Origin: MKRK01 sp001896915
Lineage (GTDB): Bacteria; Bacillota; Clostridia; Oscillospirales; Acutalibacteraceae
Reading direction: 5' to 3'
Assembly (NCBI GenBank): GCA_937973935.1
Contig: CALJJF010000091.1
Span: forward strand, 1 to 17,840
Length of the DNA stretch: 17,840 nt
The position numbers and the translations under genes are program-made. Shown piece by piece: positions 8,110-14,879 of this stretch (position 1 is the stretch's first letter; the number at the start of each line of letters is the position of its first letter). A model generated the notes under the pieces. That model worked only from the letters and a program-made list of their open reading frames with translations, had not been told where the DNA came from and searched no databases.

Positions 8110-9246
8110 TCAGCTTTTCCCCCACACAACCTTGTTGATGATTTTGGTATAGCTTTGAATGATTTTAACCACCTTCACCGAAACATTTTCATCTGCATAG
8201 TCCGGTGCCAGAATGGTTTGTTCTTTATTCTCAAACATAGCAACTGACAATTCTATTGCCTGTTCAATATCCTCGGTTTTGATTCCGCCCACCACAACAG
8301 TACCTTTATCCAGCACCTCTGGACGCTCCGTCGAGGTGCGTAGCAGAACGCCGGGGAAATGAAGCATTGCACTTTCTTCCGATAATGTTCCGCTGTCGGA
8401 CAGCACGCAAAACGCATTTTTCTGTAGCTTATTATAATCAATAAACCCAAAGGGTTTCAGGTTTTGTACCAGCGGATGAAACTGAAAATTTCTGGCTTCA
8501 ATAAACTTTTTGCTTCTGGGATGGGTGGAATAAATCACCGGCATCTGATACCGCTGTGCGATATTATTGATGGCAGTCATTAAGGAGATAAAGTTCTCCT
8601 CGTGATCAATATTTTCTTCTCTGTGTGCAGAAACAATGATATATTTTCCCGCTGTGAGACCCAGGGTGCCTAATATATTACTTTGATTGATTTTATCGTC
8701 AAATTGGGAAAGCACTTCCTTCATGGGTGACCCTGTTACGAAAATATGCTCTTTCCGAAAGCCCTCTGACAACAAATAACGTCTGGAATGCTCTGTATAA
8801 GGCAGATTAATATCAGAAATATGATCCACGATTTTACGATTGATTTCTTCCGGAACATTTTGGTCAAAGCAGCGGTTGCCGGCTTCCATGTGAAAAATCG
8901 GGATCTTTAACCGTTTTGCAGATATGGCTGATAAAGCTGAGTTGGTGTCACCCAAAATCAGCAATGCGTCAGGTCTTTCTTTTTGCATGACCTCATAGGA
9001 CTTGGCAATGATGTTGCCCATAGTGTCCCCAAGGGTAACCCCGACGCTGTCCAGATAATAATCCGGCTCCCGCAGATTCAAATCCTCAAAAAACACCTGA
9101 TTGAGGGTGTAATCCCAGTTTTGTCCCGTATGCACCAGAATATTGTTAAAATAGCGGTCACAGGCCTTAATCACAGCAGAAAGCCTGATGATTTCAGGTC
9201 TGGTGCCGATAATCGTCATAACCTTTAATTGATTCAAACTAATCAT
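8110..9246 (-). CDS. capG: UDP-N-acetylglucosamine 2-epimerase-type enzyme CapG/FnlC (UDP-L-FucNAc synthesis)
   Basis: This 378-residue protein is a non-hydrolysing UDP-HexNAc 2-epimerase. Visible motifs are VMTIIGTRPEIIRLSAVI near the start, LVHTGQNWDYTLN, LILGDTNSALS, HMEAGNRCFDQNVPEEINRK (119-138), IVSAHREENID and VLSDSGTLSEES. By itself it could be a WecB/MnaA enzyme. The GNRCFDQNVPEE form of the central motif and the position after CapE and CapF point to CapG/FnlC/WbjD, which makes UDP-L-FucNAc from its 2-epimer in the last step. ATG at 9246 has AAAGG directly against it, with no spacer, whereas TTG at 9237 (giving MNQLKVMTIIG) stands 9 nt from the same site. The true start may therefore be 9237. 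It follows capF by 18 bp and precedes a glycosyltransferase gene by 3 bp. Confidence 0.9.
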   Translation of the reverse strand: MISLNQLKVMTIIGTRPEIIRLSAVIKACDRYFNNILVHTGQNWDYTLNQVFFEDLNLREPDYYLDSVGVTLGDTMGNIIAKSYEVMQKERPDALLILGDTNSALSAISAKRLKIPIFHMEAGNRCFDQNVPEEINRKIVDHISDINLPYTEHSRRYLLSEGFRKEHIFVTGSPMKEVLSQFDDKINQSNILGTLGLTAGKYIIVSAHREENIDHEENFISLMTAINNIAQRYQMPVIYSTHPRSKKFIEARNFQFHPLVQNLKPFGFIDYNKLQKNAFCVLSDSGTLSEESAMLHFPGVLLRTSTERPEVLDKGTVVVGGIKTEDIEQAIELSVAMFENKEQTILAPDYADENVSVKVVKIIQSYTKIINKVVWGKS

Positions 9247-9264
9247 CCTTTTTCATAAGAATTA

Positions 9265-10377
9265 TTATACTTCCAGAAAAAAAGTATCCGGTTTTTCGCT
9301 GTTGAATATTTCGTCTGCCCAGAACAGGGTAATCAAATCCGTGTCGCCGGTGTTAACAATCGAATGGGTATAGCCCACCGGGATGTCCAGTACCCTGAGT
9401 TCATTGCCGCTTACGGGATATTCAATCATCGTATCCTCGTCGATTTTTCTGAACTTGATCACACCTTGACCTTCAATCACAAGAAATTTTTCCACCTTGG
9501 TATGGTGCCAGTGATTGCCCCGGGTGATGCCGGGCTTGGTTTTGGATATAAAAATCTGTCCCATGCTTTCAGACTTGATGAATTCTGCAAGCCAGCCACG
9601 GTTATCGTGCTTCATGTCAAGTAGATATCCAAAATCATCCTCATCCAGATAGGACAAATAGGTGCCGTATAATGCTTTGTCGAAATCATCCTGTAGTGAA
9701 GGCATAATCAGGGTCTTACGGTTTTCATGAAAGCCGTACAGCTTATCCGTCAATTCGCCCAGTGTGATTTGATATACCCTCTTTATATAGCAATAACCGT
9801 CATCAAGACGGTTTTCTTTTCCATTGAGCGCCGCAATAAACTCTGCAACTACATCATCAATATAAACCAACTGTAACAGTGCTTCCCTGCTGGTTACCGT
9901 AATCGGCAAGCCCTTTGCGATATTGTTGCAAAAGGTCGCAACGGCAGAATTATAGTTCGGGCGGCACCATTTTCCAAAAACATTTGGCAATCTGTACACA
10001 AGGCTTTTGACCTTGTTTTCTTCCCCGTAAGAAAAAATTAAATCCTCACCGGCCTTTTTACTGACACCATAAGGATTGGACAAGCCCGCTTGGATGGATG
10101 AAGTAATCAAAACAGGAGAAATATTATGGTTGTTTTTTAAGTTTTCCAAAAGAACCGAGGTAAAACCAAAGTTCCCTTCCATATATTCCGTTTCGTTCTG
10201 CGGGCGGTTGACGCCGGCCAAGTGAAATACAAACTCGCAGTCTTTTGTATACTCTGCCAGCATGGATTGGTCGGTATCCATATCATATTCATAAATATCG
10301 CAATATCCGAGATTTTTCAGCTGCACAATCAGATTTTTTCCTATAAATCCGTTTGCTCCGGTCACCAATATTTTCAT
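9265..10377 (-). CDS. capF: CapF/FnlB bifunctional epimerase-reductase (SDR plus cupin)
   Basis: This 370-residue, two-domain enzyme fits CapF/FnlB/WbjC in size and order. The N-terminal SDR domain has the NAD(P) loop VTGANGFIG (5-13), HLAGVNRPQNE, and Y103-K107 in NPYGVSKKAGED. From about residue 280 a cupin follows with metal-ligand candidates H289, H291/H292 and E296 in GNHWHHTKVEKF and H338 in GYTHSIVN. In the known pathway the cupin domain epimerises C3 of the CapE product and the SDR domain reduces C4, giving UDP-N-acetyl-6-deoxy-L-talosamine for CapG. I chose ATG at 10377 (MKILVTG) because AAAGGGG is 7 nt upstream. The ATG at 10383 touches that ribosome site and is unlikely. Function comes from the characterised S. 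aureus and P. aeruginosa systems. Confidence 0.93.
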   Translation of the reverse strand: MKILVTGANGFIGKNLIVQLKNLGYCDIYEYDMDTDQSMLAEYTKDCEFVFHLAGVNRPQNETEYMEGNFGFTSVLLENLKNNHNISPVLITSSIQAGLSNPYGVSKKAGEDLIFSYGEENKVKSLVYRLPNVFGKWCRPNYNSAVATFCNNIAKGLPITVTSREALLQLVYIDDVVAEFIAALNGKENRLDDGYCYIKRVYQITLGELTDKLYGFHENRKTLIMPSLQDDFDKALYGTYLSYLDEDDFGYLLDMKHDNRGWLAEFIKSESMGQIFISKTKPGITRGNHWHHTKVEKFLVIEGQGVIKFRKIDEDTMIEYPVSGNELRVLDIPVGYTHSIVNTGDTDLITLFWADEIFNSEKPDTFFLEV

Positions 10378-10411
10378 GGTCATGCCCCTTTAATGAATTG
10401 CTTCAGCGTTG

Positions 10412-11431
10412 TTATTTGGTTCGGTTGTTCAGTTCTTCTTTTATATAGTCAAGTGCCAATAGCTTTTCCTTTACTTCTTCCACGTTCAGTTGTTTGGTGT
10501 TCTGTGAATTGTATTCATCCGAAGCTGTCAACTTTTCACTTCCATTGTCAAAGTACTTATCGTAATTCAAATCCCTGTTATCACAAGCAACTCTGAAATA
10601 ATTACCGGAATCAACAGCGACCACATATTCCTCTTTGGTCAAGAGCGTTTCATATTGCTTTTCCCCGTGTCGAGTCCCAATAATTTTAATGGGATTATCC
10701 GCTCCGAATATCTCCTTCACGGCTTGTGCCAGTGTTCCGATGGTGCAAGCAGGGGACTTCTGAACCATGATATCACCGGATTTTGCGTTTTTGAATGCAT
10801 GTATGACCAATTCAACTGCTTCCCTCAAATCCATAATGAACCGTGTCATATCGGCGTCGGTAACGGTAAGTGCTTCGCCTTTTTTGATCTGTTCCACAAA
10901 AAGCGGGACAACAGAACCGCGGGATGCCAATACATTGCCGTAGCGTGTGCCGCAAATCATCGTTTTTTCTTCTGCTACCGTACGTGATTTTGCAACAAAA
11001 ACCTTTTCCATCAAGGCTTTGGAGATTCCCATTGCATTTACAGGATATGCAGCTTTGTCCGTTGAGAGACAAATTACTTTTTTTACACCTGCGGCGATCG
11101 CTGCAGTCAAAACATTGTCGGTTCCGATGACATTGGTTTTCACCGCTTCCATGGGGAAAAATTCACAACTGGGAACCTGCTTCAGTGCTGCCGCATGAAA
11201 CACAAAATCAACACCGTGCATTGCGTTTTGAATGCTGGACAAATCCCTGACATCCCCGATATAAAACTTCAGCTTATCGTTTTTATATTGCTTGCGCATA
11301 TCGTCCTGTTTCTTCTCGTCCCTTGAGAAAATACGGATTTCTCCGATATCTGTATCCAAAAACCGCTTTAAAGTCTCATTGCCGAAGGACCCGGTCCCTC
11401 CTGTGATAAGCAATGTTTTGTTGTAAAACAT
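10412..11431 (-). CDS. capE: UDP-GlcNAc 4,6-dehydratase/5-epimerase CapE/FnlA
   Basis: This is a 339-residue extended SDR. It has the nucleotide loop ITGGTGSFGNE (9-19), FSRDEKKQDDMRKQY, HAAALKQVPSCEFFPMEAVK and STDKAAYPVNAMGISKALME. At the position of the usual catalytic Tyr it has M134, with K138 four residues on. This Ser/Thr-Met-Lys arrangement is the known peculiarity of the CapE/WbjB/FnlA group and separates it from FlaA1/PseB-type dehydratases. It should convert UDP-GlcNAc to the 4-keto-6-deoxy sugar with inversion at C5, the first step to UDP-L-FucNAc. The start is ATG at 11431, sharing one base with the stop of the upstream gene (TGATG), with AAGGGG 9 nt upstream. A TTG three bases earlier is possible but less likely. 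It is followed by capF after 34 bp. Confidence 0.94.
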   Translation of the reverse strand: MFYNKTLLITGGTGSFGNETLKRFLDTDIGEIRIFSRDEKKQDDMRKQYKNDKLKFYIGDVRDLSSIQNAMHGVDFVFHAAALKQVPSCEFFPMEAVKTNVIGTDNVLTAAIAAGVKKVICLSTDKAAYPVNAMGISKALMEKVFVAKSRTVAEEKTMICGTRYGNVLASRGSVVPLFVEQIKKGEALTVTDADMTRFIMDLREAVELVIHAFKNAKSGDIMVQKSPACTIGTLAQAVKEIFGADNPIKIIGTRHGEKQYETLLTKEEYVVAVDSGNYFRVACDNRDLNYDKYFDNGSEKLTASDEYNSQNTKQLNVEEVKEKLLALDYIKEELNNRTK

Positions 11432-12630
11432 CAATTCTTTCCCCTTTTTTTTACCTCATTGAAGATATTTGTTAGCACATTAAAGAATCTTGATTTGTCA
11501 AAAACTTCTCTATAATACCGCAAGGAATTCCCAGCATATATTTGAACATGCTGCGGTTCATTGATAAATTTTAATATATTCTCCGCCAGTGCATTCTCAT
11601 TCATGGCCTCACCGCATAGACCACAGCCGGCTTCCTCCATCACGAGGCATGTTTCGCCGTCGATTGCTGCAATGATGGGCTTCCCTGCTGCCATATAGGT
11701 TTGAACCTTGCCGGGCAAGGTGTTGGTAATATAGCTATCCTTTGACAATGTAACCAGCATTGCGTCAGCCATCGCATAAAATTCAGGCATTTTTTCAATC
11801 GGCAAACAACCATAAAAAACGGTGTTGCCCAGTTCCAGCTCATTGGCCAATTCCTGTACATCGGTAAGTGCTGATCCGTCACCAACAATGTGAAATGTAA
11901 TGTTGTTGTGGTTCTCTAAAAGCTTAGCAGCTTTTATAATTGTATCAACGCTTTGCATTTTCCCGATATTTCCTGCAAAAACAAAATGAAACCCTTCATG
12001 TTCCTTCTTACAATCCAGATTTTCAAATAAAGCTTCGGAATAGATTGGCAAATATGTTACATTGCCCTCTATGTTATGAACTTTTTTAAAATAATTTTCA
12101 AACATTCTGGAACTGATTAACAGCCGGTCTGCTTTTTTATAAATCCATCTGCTGACACAAGACAATATTTTATAAAGTAAAGACTCTTCCGTGATATTCA
12201 TGGCAGCAAGACTGGCCGGCCACTGATCCAGGCAATACAAAACAAAGGGTGCTTTGCTTCTTTTTTTCATAATAATAGCAGGAAGACACATTGTCACAGG
12301 TGATGTCTGAAAACAAAATACAATATCATACTCTTTTTTCATAAAACAAGCCTTTATGGCAGCAGAAAAAGCAAATGATACATAGTTCAGAGATAACCCC
12401 AGCTTCCCTTTGCCTCTGGGAATGAGCCACGATCGAATCACCTTCACACCGTCAATCACTTCTGTACGGCGTTTTCTTCCTTTGTATTCAGGTGGAATGA
12501 TACCGGTGGGATAATTGGGTAAACCGGTAAGTACTGTTACATCATACTGTAAGTCAATCCATTCCCGACAGATATCATTGATTCGAAATTGTTCCGGATA
12601 AAAAAACTGTGATACAACCAATATTTTCAT
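11431..12630 (-). CDS. wbuB: WbuB-type glycosyltransferase, probable N-acetyl-L-fucosamine transferase
   Basis: This 399-residue GT4 protein begins MKILVVSQFFYPEQFRINDI and continues LTGLPNYPTG, then PEYKGRKRRTEVIDGVKVIR, the recognisable WbuB/colanic-acid-like N-terminus. LYCLDQWPASL (131-141) follows, and the donor domain starts near FHFVFAGNIGKMQSVDTIIK. WbuB of E. coli O26-type clusters transfers L-FucNAc to the undecaprenyl-linked first sugar. Here the gene lies directly before capE, capF and capG, which make UDP-L-FucNAc, so the same role as second-sugar transferase is a strong inference. The start is ATG at 12630 with AGGTG 8 nt upstream, and the gap to the priming transferase gene is 19 bp. 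Its stop overlaps the capE start by one base, so the two are likely to be translationally coupled. Confidence 0.88.
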   Translation of the reverse strand: MKILVVSQFFYPEQFRINDICREWIDLQYDVTVLTGLPNYPTGIIPPEYKGRKRRTEVIDGVKVIRSWLIPRGKGKLGLSLNYVSFAFSAAIKACFMKKEYDIVFCFQTSPVTMCLPAIIMKKRSKAPFVLYCLDQWPASLAAMNITEESLLYKILSCVSRWIYKKADRLLISSRMFENYFKKVHNIEGNVTYLPIYSEALFENLDCKKEHEGFHFVFAGNIGKMQSVDTIIKAAKLLENHNNITFHIVGDGSALTDVQELANELELGNTVFYGCLPIEKMPEFYAMADAMLVTLSKDSYITNTLPGKVQTYMAAGKPIIAAIDGETCLVMEEAGCGLCGEAMNENALAENILKFINEPQHVQIYAGNSLRYYREVFDKSRFFNVLTNIFNEVKKRGKN

Positions 12631-12649
12631 TCATCAAGCACCTAATATT

Positions 12650-13342
12650 TTATGAGTTTATTACTTCTGCCAGATCTCTTGCAGCAACATCGTTTTTTAC
12701 GACCTGAATTTTTGGTGCATCCGGTATTTCGATATATTCAATCATTGTTTCTGCTTTTCCTTCTCGGTATCCCCTTCCAAACAGAACGCAACCCGCTGTC
12801 TGGAAAATGATCTTTATATCCAAGATAAAGCTGATATTGTTGGCATAAAATACATCACAAGCTATTTTTTGATTGATCTCCACATAATCCCTGCCGTTAA
12901 CCTGTGCCCATCCGGAAATGCCGGGCTTTATCTCCGTAACGTGATTTTTGTCCCGTAAAATATGTATTTCCTTCTCTTGCGGAATCAAGGGACGGGGTCC
13001 GATGATACTCATGTCTCCCTTGACAACGTTCAAGAATTGAGGGATTTCATCGATACTCCATCGGCGTAAAAACTTTCCTGTTTTTGTTATGTATGAGTCA
13101 GGATTGCAAATATCCCGTGTAGCCAAATTGGGCGGTGTATGTGAATACATTGTTCTAAGCTTCAAAACTTTGAATATTTTACCATCCTTGCCTACTCTGT
13201 CTTGTTTGAAGAAAATAGGTCCTCTGTCCTCTAACTTAATGATAATTCCACAAATCAGCACAACAAATAAAACGAAAGGTAGCAAGCATACGCTTAATAC
13301 AAGATCGAACGCTCTTTTTATATACTTTTTATAGACCGTCAT
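12650..13342 (-). CDS. Priming sugar-1-phosphate transferase (bacterial sugar transferase family, small PglC-like form)
   Basis: This 230-residue member of the bacterial sugar transferase family (PF02397) is in the short, PglC/EpsL-like form with a single N-terminal hydrophobic segment (about 12-36). FDLVLSVCLLPFVLF is followed by LEDRGPIFFKQDRVGKDG, FKVLKLRTM, the catalytic Asp-Glu pair D98-E99 in RRWSIDEIPQFLNV, and MSIIGPRPLIPQ, then KPGISGWAQVNGRD. It should move a HexNAc-1-phosphate from its UDP form to undecaprenyl phosphate at the inner face, the first committed step of repeat assembly. The donor cannot be read off; GlcNAc or a relative would suit the WbuB partner. It is the first gene of the operon. 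ATG at 13342 has AGGATGG upstream, about 150 nt after the predicted transcription start. The C-terminal tail past residue 195 is longer than the core fold and less conserved. Confidence 0.92.
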   Translation of the reverse strand: MTVYKKYIKRAFDLVLSVCLLPFVLFVVLICGIIIKLEDRGPIFFKQDRVGKDGKIFKVLKLRTMYSHTPPNLATRDICNPDSYITKTGKFLRRWSIDEIPQFLNVVKGDMSIIGPRPLIPQEKEIHILRDKNHVTEIKPGISGWAQVNGRDYVEINQKIACDVFYANNISFILDIKIIFQTAGCVLFGRGYREGKAETMIEYIEIPDAPKIQVVKNDVAARDLAEVINS

Positions 13343-13493
13343 TTTGCACCATCCTATAAATCAATAATGCATAATTATTGCAACGCTCAACATATATATT
13401 GTAATGAAATTCTGTTTTTAAATGTATCATAGAAGTAACATAATCTGACATATAAGAGAAATATAGCAGATAAGAGAACAAAAACCTTTATCA
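13343..13493 (-). other. Leader (5' UTR) of the polysaccharide operon
   Basis: The leader is AT-rich. It holds two copies of a 9-bp direct repeat 18 bp apart (plus-strand ATAAGAGAA at 13452-13460 and 13470-13478) just downstream of the start site. A small perfect hairpin, CAATAAT/ATTATTG, lies at 13362-13380, about 10 nt before the ribosome site of the first gene. I see no GC-rich terminator-like stem and no riboswitch or JUMPstart/ops motif that I recognise. A regulator site or RNA-level control is possible but unsupported. Confidence 0.4.
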
Positions 13494-13499
13494 CGAGTC

Positions 13500-13528
13500 A
13501 TTTTACCACACATATACATATATGTCAA
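13500..13528 (-). promoter_or_regulatory. Predicted main promoter of the polysaccharide operon
   Basis: Minus-strand TTGACA (13523-13528) is followed by 17 bp and then TAAAAT (13500-13505), preceded by TGG, which gives a TG-type extended -10. Transcription would start near 13493, leaving a leader of about 150 nt before the priming transferase gene. This is the strongest promoter match in the divergent gap. I saw none of comparable strength in the short gaps between the operon's genes. Confidence 0.7.
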
Positions 13529-13751
13529 ATCCCCGGCTGAAAATTTTATATGTAAAGAAAATGAACATGAGCAATAAGTAAACTTCTTATATTTACGCTA
13601 TAATTTTTACAAATATCTTTTTATTTATTGTATCTTATTTTCACAGGATATACAATGAATAATTCACTAAACTAATATACAAAATTTTATCAGTTATCCT
13701 ATATATTGTGTACAAATCTGTTAATTCATCAAATTAATATTTAGTTTGCTG
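13529..13751. other. Non-coding AT-rich part of the divergent intergenic region
   Basis: This stretch lies between the -35 boxes of the polysaccharide operon promoter and the DUF4190 gene promoter. It has very high A+T content, no open frame with a start and ribosome site, and no convincing hairpin. It is long enough (about 220 bp) to hold regulator sites, but none is recognisable to me. Confidence 0.5.
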
Positions 13752-13780
13752 TTGACTAACATAAATTAATATGATATATT
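13752..13780 (+). promoter_or_regulatory. Predicted promoter of the DUF4190 gene
   Basis: TTGACT (13752-13757) is followed by 17 bp and then TATATT (13775-13780). Transcription would start near 13787, about 20 nt before the ATG, with AGGGGG in between. Confidence 0.65.
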
Positions 13781-13807
13781 GTAAAAAATTACACTAGGGG
13801 GATAATT

Positions 13808-14137
13808 ATGGAAAACAACAATTTTGAAAACAATGTTCAGTACGCACCGCCCGCACCACCCGCAGGTCATCCGAAAAAAGGCTTCGCAATTGCTTCTTTG
13901 GTCCTTGGTCTGGTATCTGTGGTAATATCCTGCTTTATTTATGTCGCAGTTCCGGCTGGAATTATCGGCATAATATTAGGTGCTCTTGCACTTAAGGCTG
14001 GTAAAAACGGTATGGCTATGGCTGGACTGGTTCTGTCTATCATAGGTATCGTATTTAGCATTGTTCTCATTGCCGGTGTTTATGCTATTTTGATGGGTGC
14101 CAGCAACGCAGCCAACGCTGCATTTTTCTTGGCATAA
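13808..14137 (+). CDS. DUF4190 domain small membrane protein
   Basis: This 109-residue protein starts with a polar, proline-rich cytosolic tail (residues 1-24, with QYAPPAPPAGHPKKG). Two hydrophobic segments follow, at about 26-62 and 68-98, joined by the short basic-polar loop KAGKNG. The layout 'GFAIASLVLGLVS...IIGIILGALALKAGKNGMAMAGLVLSIIG' is the DUF4190 signature. The function of the family is unknown; Gram-positive genomes often carry several copies near other small membrane proteins. ATG at 13808 has AGGGGG about 7 nt upstream. A strong hairpin follows at 14148-14180, then a DUF2752 gene in the same direction. The two may form a transcription unit with partial termination between them. 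I propose no activity. Confidence 0.85.
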   Translation: MENNNFENNVQYAPPAPPAGHPKKGFAIASLVLGLVSVVISCFIYVAVPAGIIGIILGALALKAGKNGMAMAGLVLSIIGIVFSIVLIAGVYAILMGASNAANAAFFLA

Positions 14138-14147
14138 GTACAACTAC

Positions 14148-14180
14148 AAAATGCCTTCCTTATGTTAAGGAAGGCATTTT
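14148..14180 (+). terminator. Perfect 15-bp hairpin between the DUF4190 and DUF2752 genes
   Basis: AAAATGCCTTCCTTA (14148-14162) and its exact reverse complement (14166-14180) enclose a TGT loop. The right arm ends in TTTT, followed by TCGTTTT. This looks like an intrinsic terminator for the DUF4190 transcript, but the next gene's ribosome site begins only about 7 nt after it and I saw no separate promoter. It may therefore terminate only part of the transcripts or protect the upstream mRNA. Confidence 0.75.
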
Positions 14181-14198
14181 TCGTTTTGAGGTATCTTT

Positions 14199-14603
14199 AT
14201 GAAATCCATGCACAAACTTTATTTATTGCTTTCCATTGATGCCATGTTGTTATTCGTCTTAACATGGTTTATTTTTCAACCGAACACGCTCTTTTCACTT
14301 CCCAAATGTGTATTAAACGAAACCACCGGGTTATTTTGCCCCTCCTGCGGTGCCACCAGAATGGCAGTACATTTACTAAAACTGCAGGTGTGGGACGCCA
14401 TCAAAAACAATCTGCTGATCTTCTTCACATTTTCTTATCTATGCTTCTTATATATCCTGTGGCATGTTTGCCTGTTTAAAAATAAAAAGTTCCCGCAGAT
14501 TTATTTCAACAACAAAATACTATTCGCCTATGTAACCGTGGTCATACTGTTTTCTGTTCTTCGCAACATCCCTTATTTTCCTTTCACCTTGCTGCAACCA
14601 TAA
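14199..14603 (+). CDS. DUF2752 domain membrane protein
   Basis: This 134-residue protein has three to four hydrophobic segments (about 7-27, 70-93 and 107-122). The DUF2752 signature CPSCGATRMAVHLL lies at residues 47-60, and the C-terminal RNIPYFP (122-128) matches the conserved 'R.LP/R.IP' end of the family. C47 and C50 form a C-x2-C pair close to the membrane. The role of the family is unknown. It frequently occurs beside TM2, CD225 or DUF4190-like small membrane proteins, as here. ATG at 14199 has GAGGT 7 nt upstream; an in-frame ATG at 14208 is a weaker alternative. The gene ends 5 bp before a strong bidirectional terminator. Confidence 0.87.
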   Translation: MKSMHKLYLLLSIDAMLLFVLTWFIFQPNTLFSLPKCVLNETTGLFCPSCGATRMAVHLLKLQVWDAIKNNLLIFFTFSYLCFLYILWHVCLFKNKKFPQIYFNNKILFAYVTVVILFSVLRNIPYFPFTLLQP

Positions 14604-14639
14604 AAAAGCCGTACAGGAAGTCTTTCCTGTACGGTTTTT
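14602..14639. terminator. Bidirectional intrinsic terminator (DUF2752 gene / tRNA-Pro)
   Basis: The stem CCGTACAGGAA (14609-14619) pairs perfectly with TTCCTGTACGG (14624-14634) around a 4-nt loop. Five T follow on the plus strand, and an A-run at 14602-14607 gives a T-run on the minus strand. It should end both the DUF2752 transcript and the tRNA transcript coming from the other side. Confidence 0.88.
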
Positions 14640-14645
14640 CCATTA

Positions 14646-14722
14646 TGGTCGGAGTGGCGAGATTCGAACTCGCGGCCTCTTGGTCCCGAACCAAGCACTC
14701 TACCAAGCTGAGCCACACCCCG
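14646..14722 (-). tRNA. tRNA-Pro, anticodon CGG, with encoded CCA
   Basis: This is a complete 77-nt cloverleaf on the minus strand. The acceptor stem is CGGGGTG paired with CACTCCG (one G-T pair). The D arm is GCTC/GAGT, and the anticodon stem is CTTGG/CCAAG with loop TTCGGGA, so the anticodon is CGG and it reads the proline codon CCG. The T arm is GCGAG/CTCGC with loop TTCGAAT. Discriminator A and a genomic CCA (14646-14648) end the gene. It has its own promoter at 14744-14772 and a terminator at 14602-14639. There are no other tRNA genes in the window and no sign of an integrated element at its 3' end. Confidence 0.96.
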
Positions 14723-14743
14723 ATAATTTTACCGACAGCATAT

Positions 14744-14772
14744 ATAATATTATATTGTGTCCAATATGTCAA
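14744..14772 (-). promoter_or_regulatory. Predicted promoter of tRNA-Pro
   Basis: On the minus strand TTGACA (14767-14772), 17 bp and TATTAT (14744-14749) place the transcription start near 14737, about 15 nt before the mature 5' end of the tRNA. Confidence 0.7.
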
Positions 14773-14782
14773 TACTGAATTA

Positions 14783-14858
14783 TAATATTATCTCAAATTC
14801 TACGTTTTCTATCATTGATATCAGAATGGTCTTATGGTAATATTATCTTAGAATCTAC
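14783..14858 (+). repeat. Imperfect 21-bp direct repeat between tRNA-Pro and pyk
   Basis: Positions 14783-14803 and 14838-14858 both begin TAATATTATCT and end TCTAC, matching at 18 of 21 positions. Their starts are 55 bp apart. The second copy supplies the -10 box of the pyk promoter (14838-14843). It could be a duplicated promoter segment or a pair of regulator sites. Confidence 0.55.
14815..14843 (+). promoter_or_regulatory. Predicted promoter of pyk
   Basis: TTGATA (14815-14820), a 17-bp spacer and TAATAT (14838-14843) predict a transcription start near 14850, about 30 nt before the start codon. The -10 box lies inside the second copy of the 21-bp repeat. Confidence 0.6.
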
Positions 14859-14879
14859 ACAATAAATGGAGTGGCTGTT

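Noticed and set aside
10222..10596. 124-codon plus-strand frame across the capE/capF junction
   Set aside because: It is antisense to the strongly supported capE and capF, and its composition is rich in Cys/His/Phe as expected of a shadow frame.
13343..13807. Invertible promoter or phase-variation switch before the polysaccharide operon
   Set aside because: I found no long inverted repeats flanking the promoter and no recombinase gene nearby; only short AT-rich palindromes are present.
14646..14722. tRNA-Pro as an attachment site for an integrated element
   Set aside because: There is no integrase and no repeated 3' tRNA end in the window, and a normal terminator follows.
14584..14772. 62-codon minus-strand frame over the tRNA
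   Set aside because: It covers tRNA-Pro, its promoter and a terminator; this is the typical false frame over a tRNA gene.
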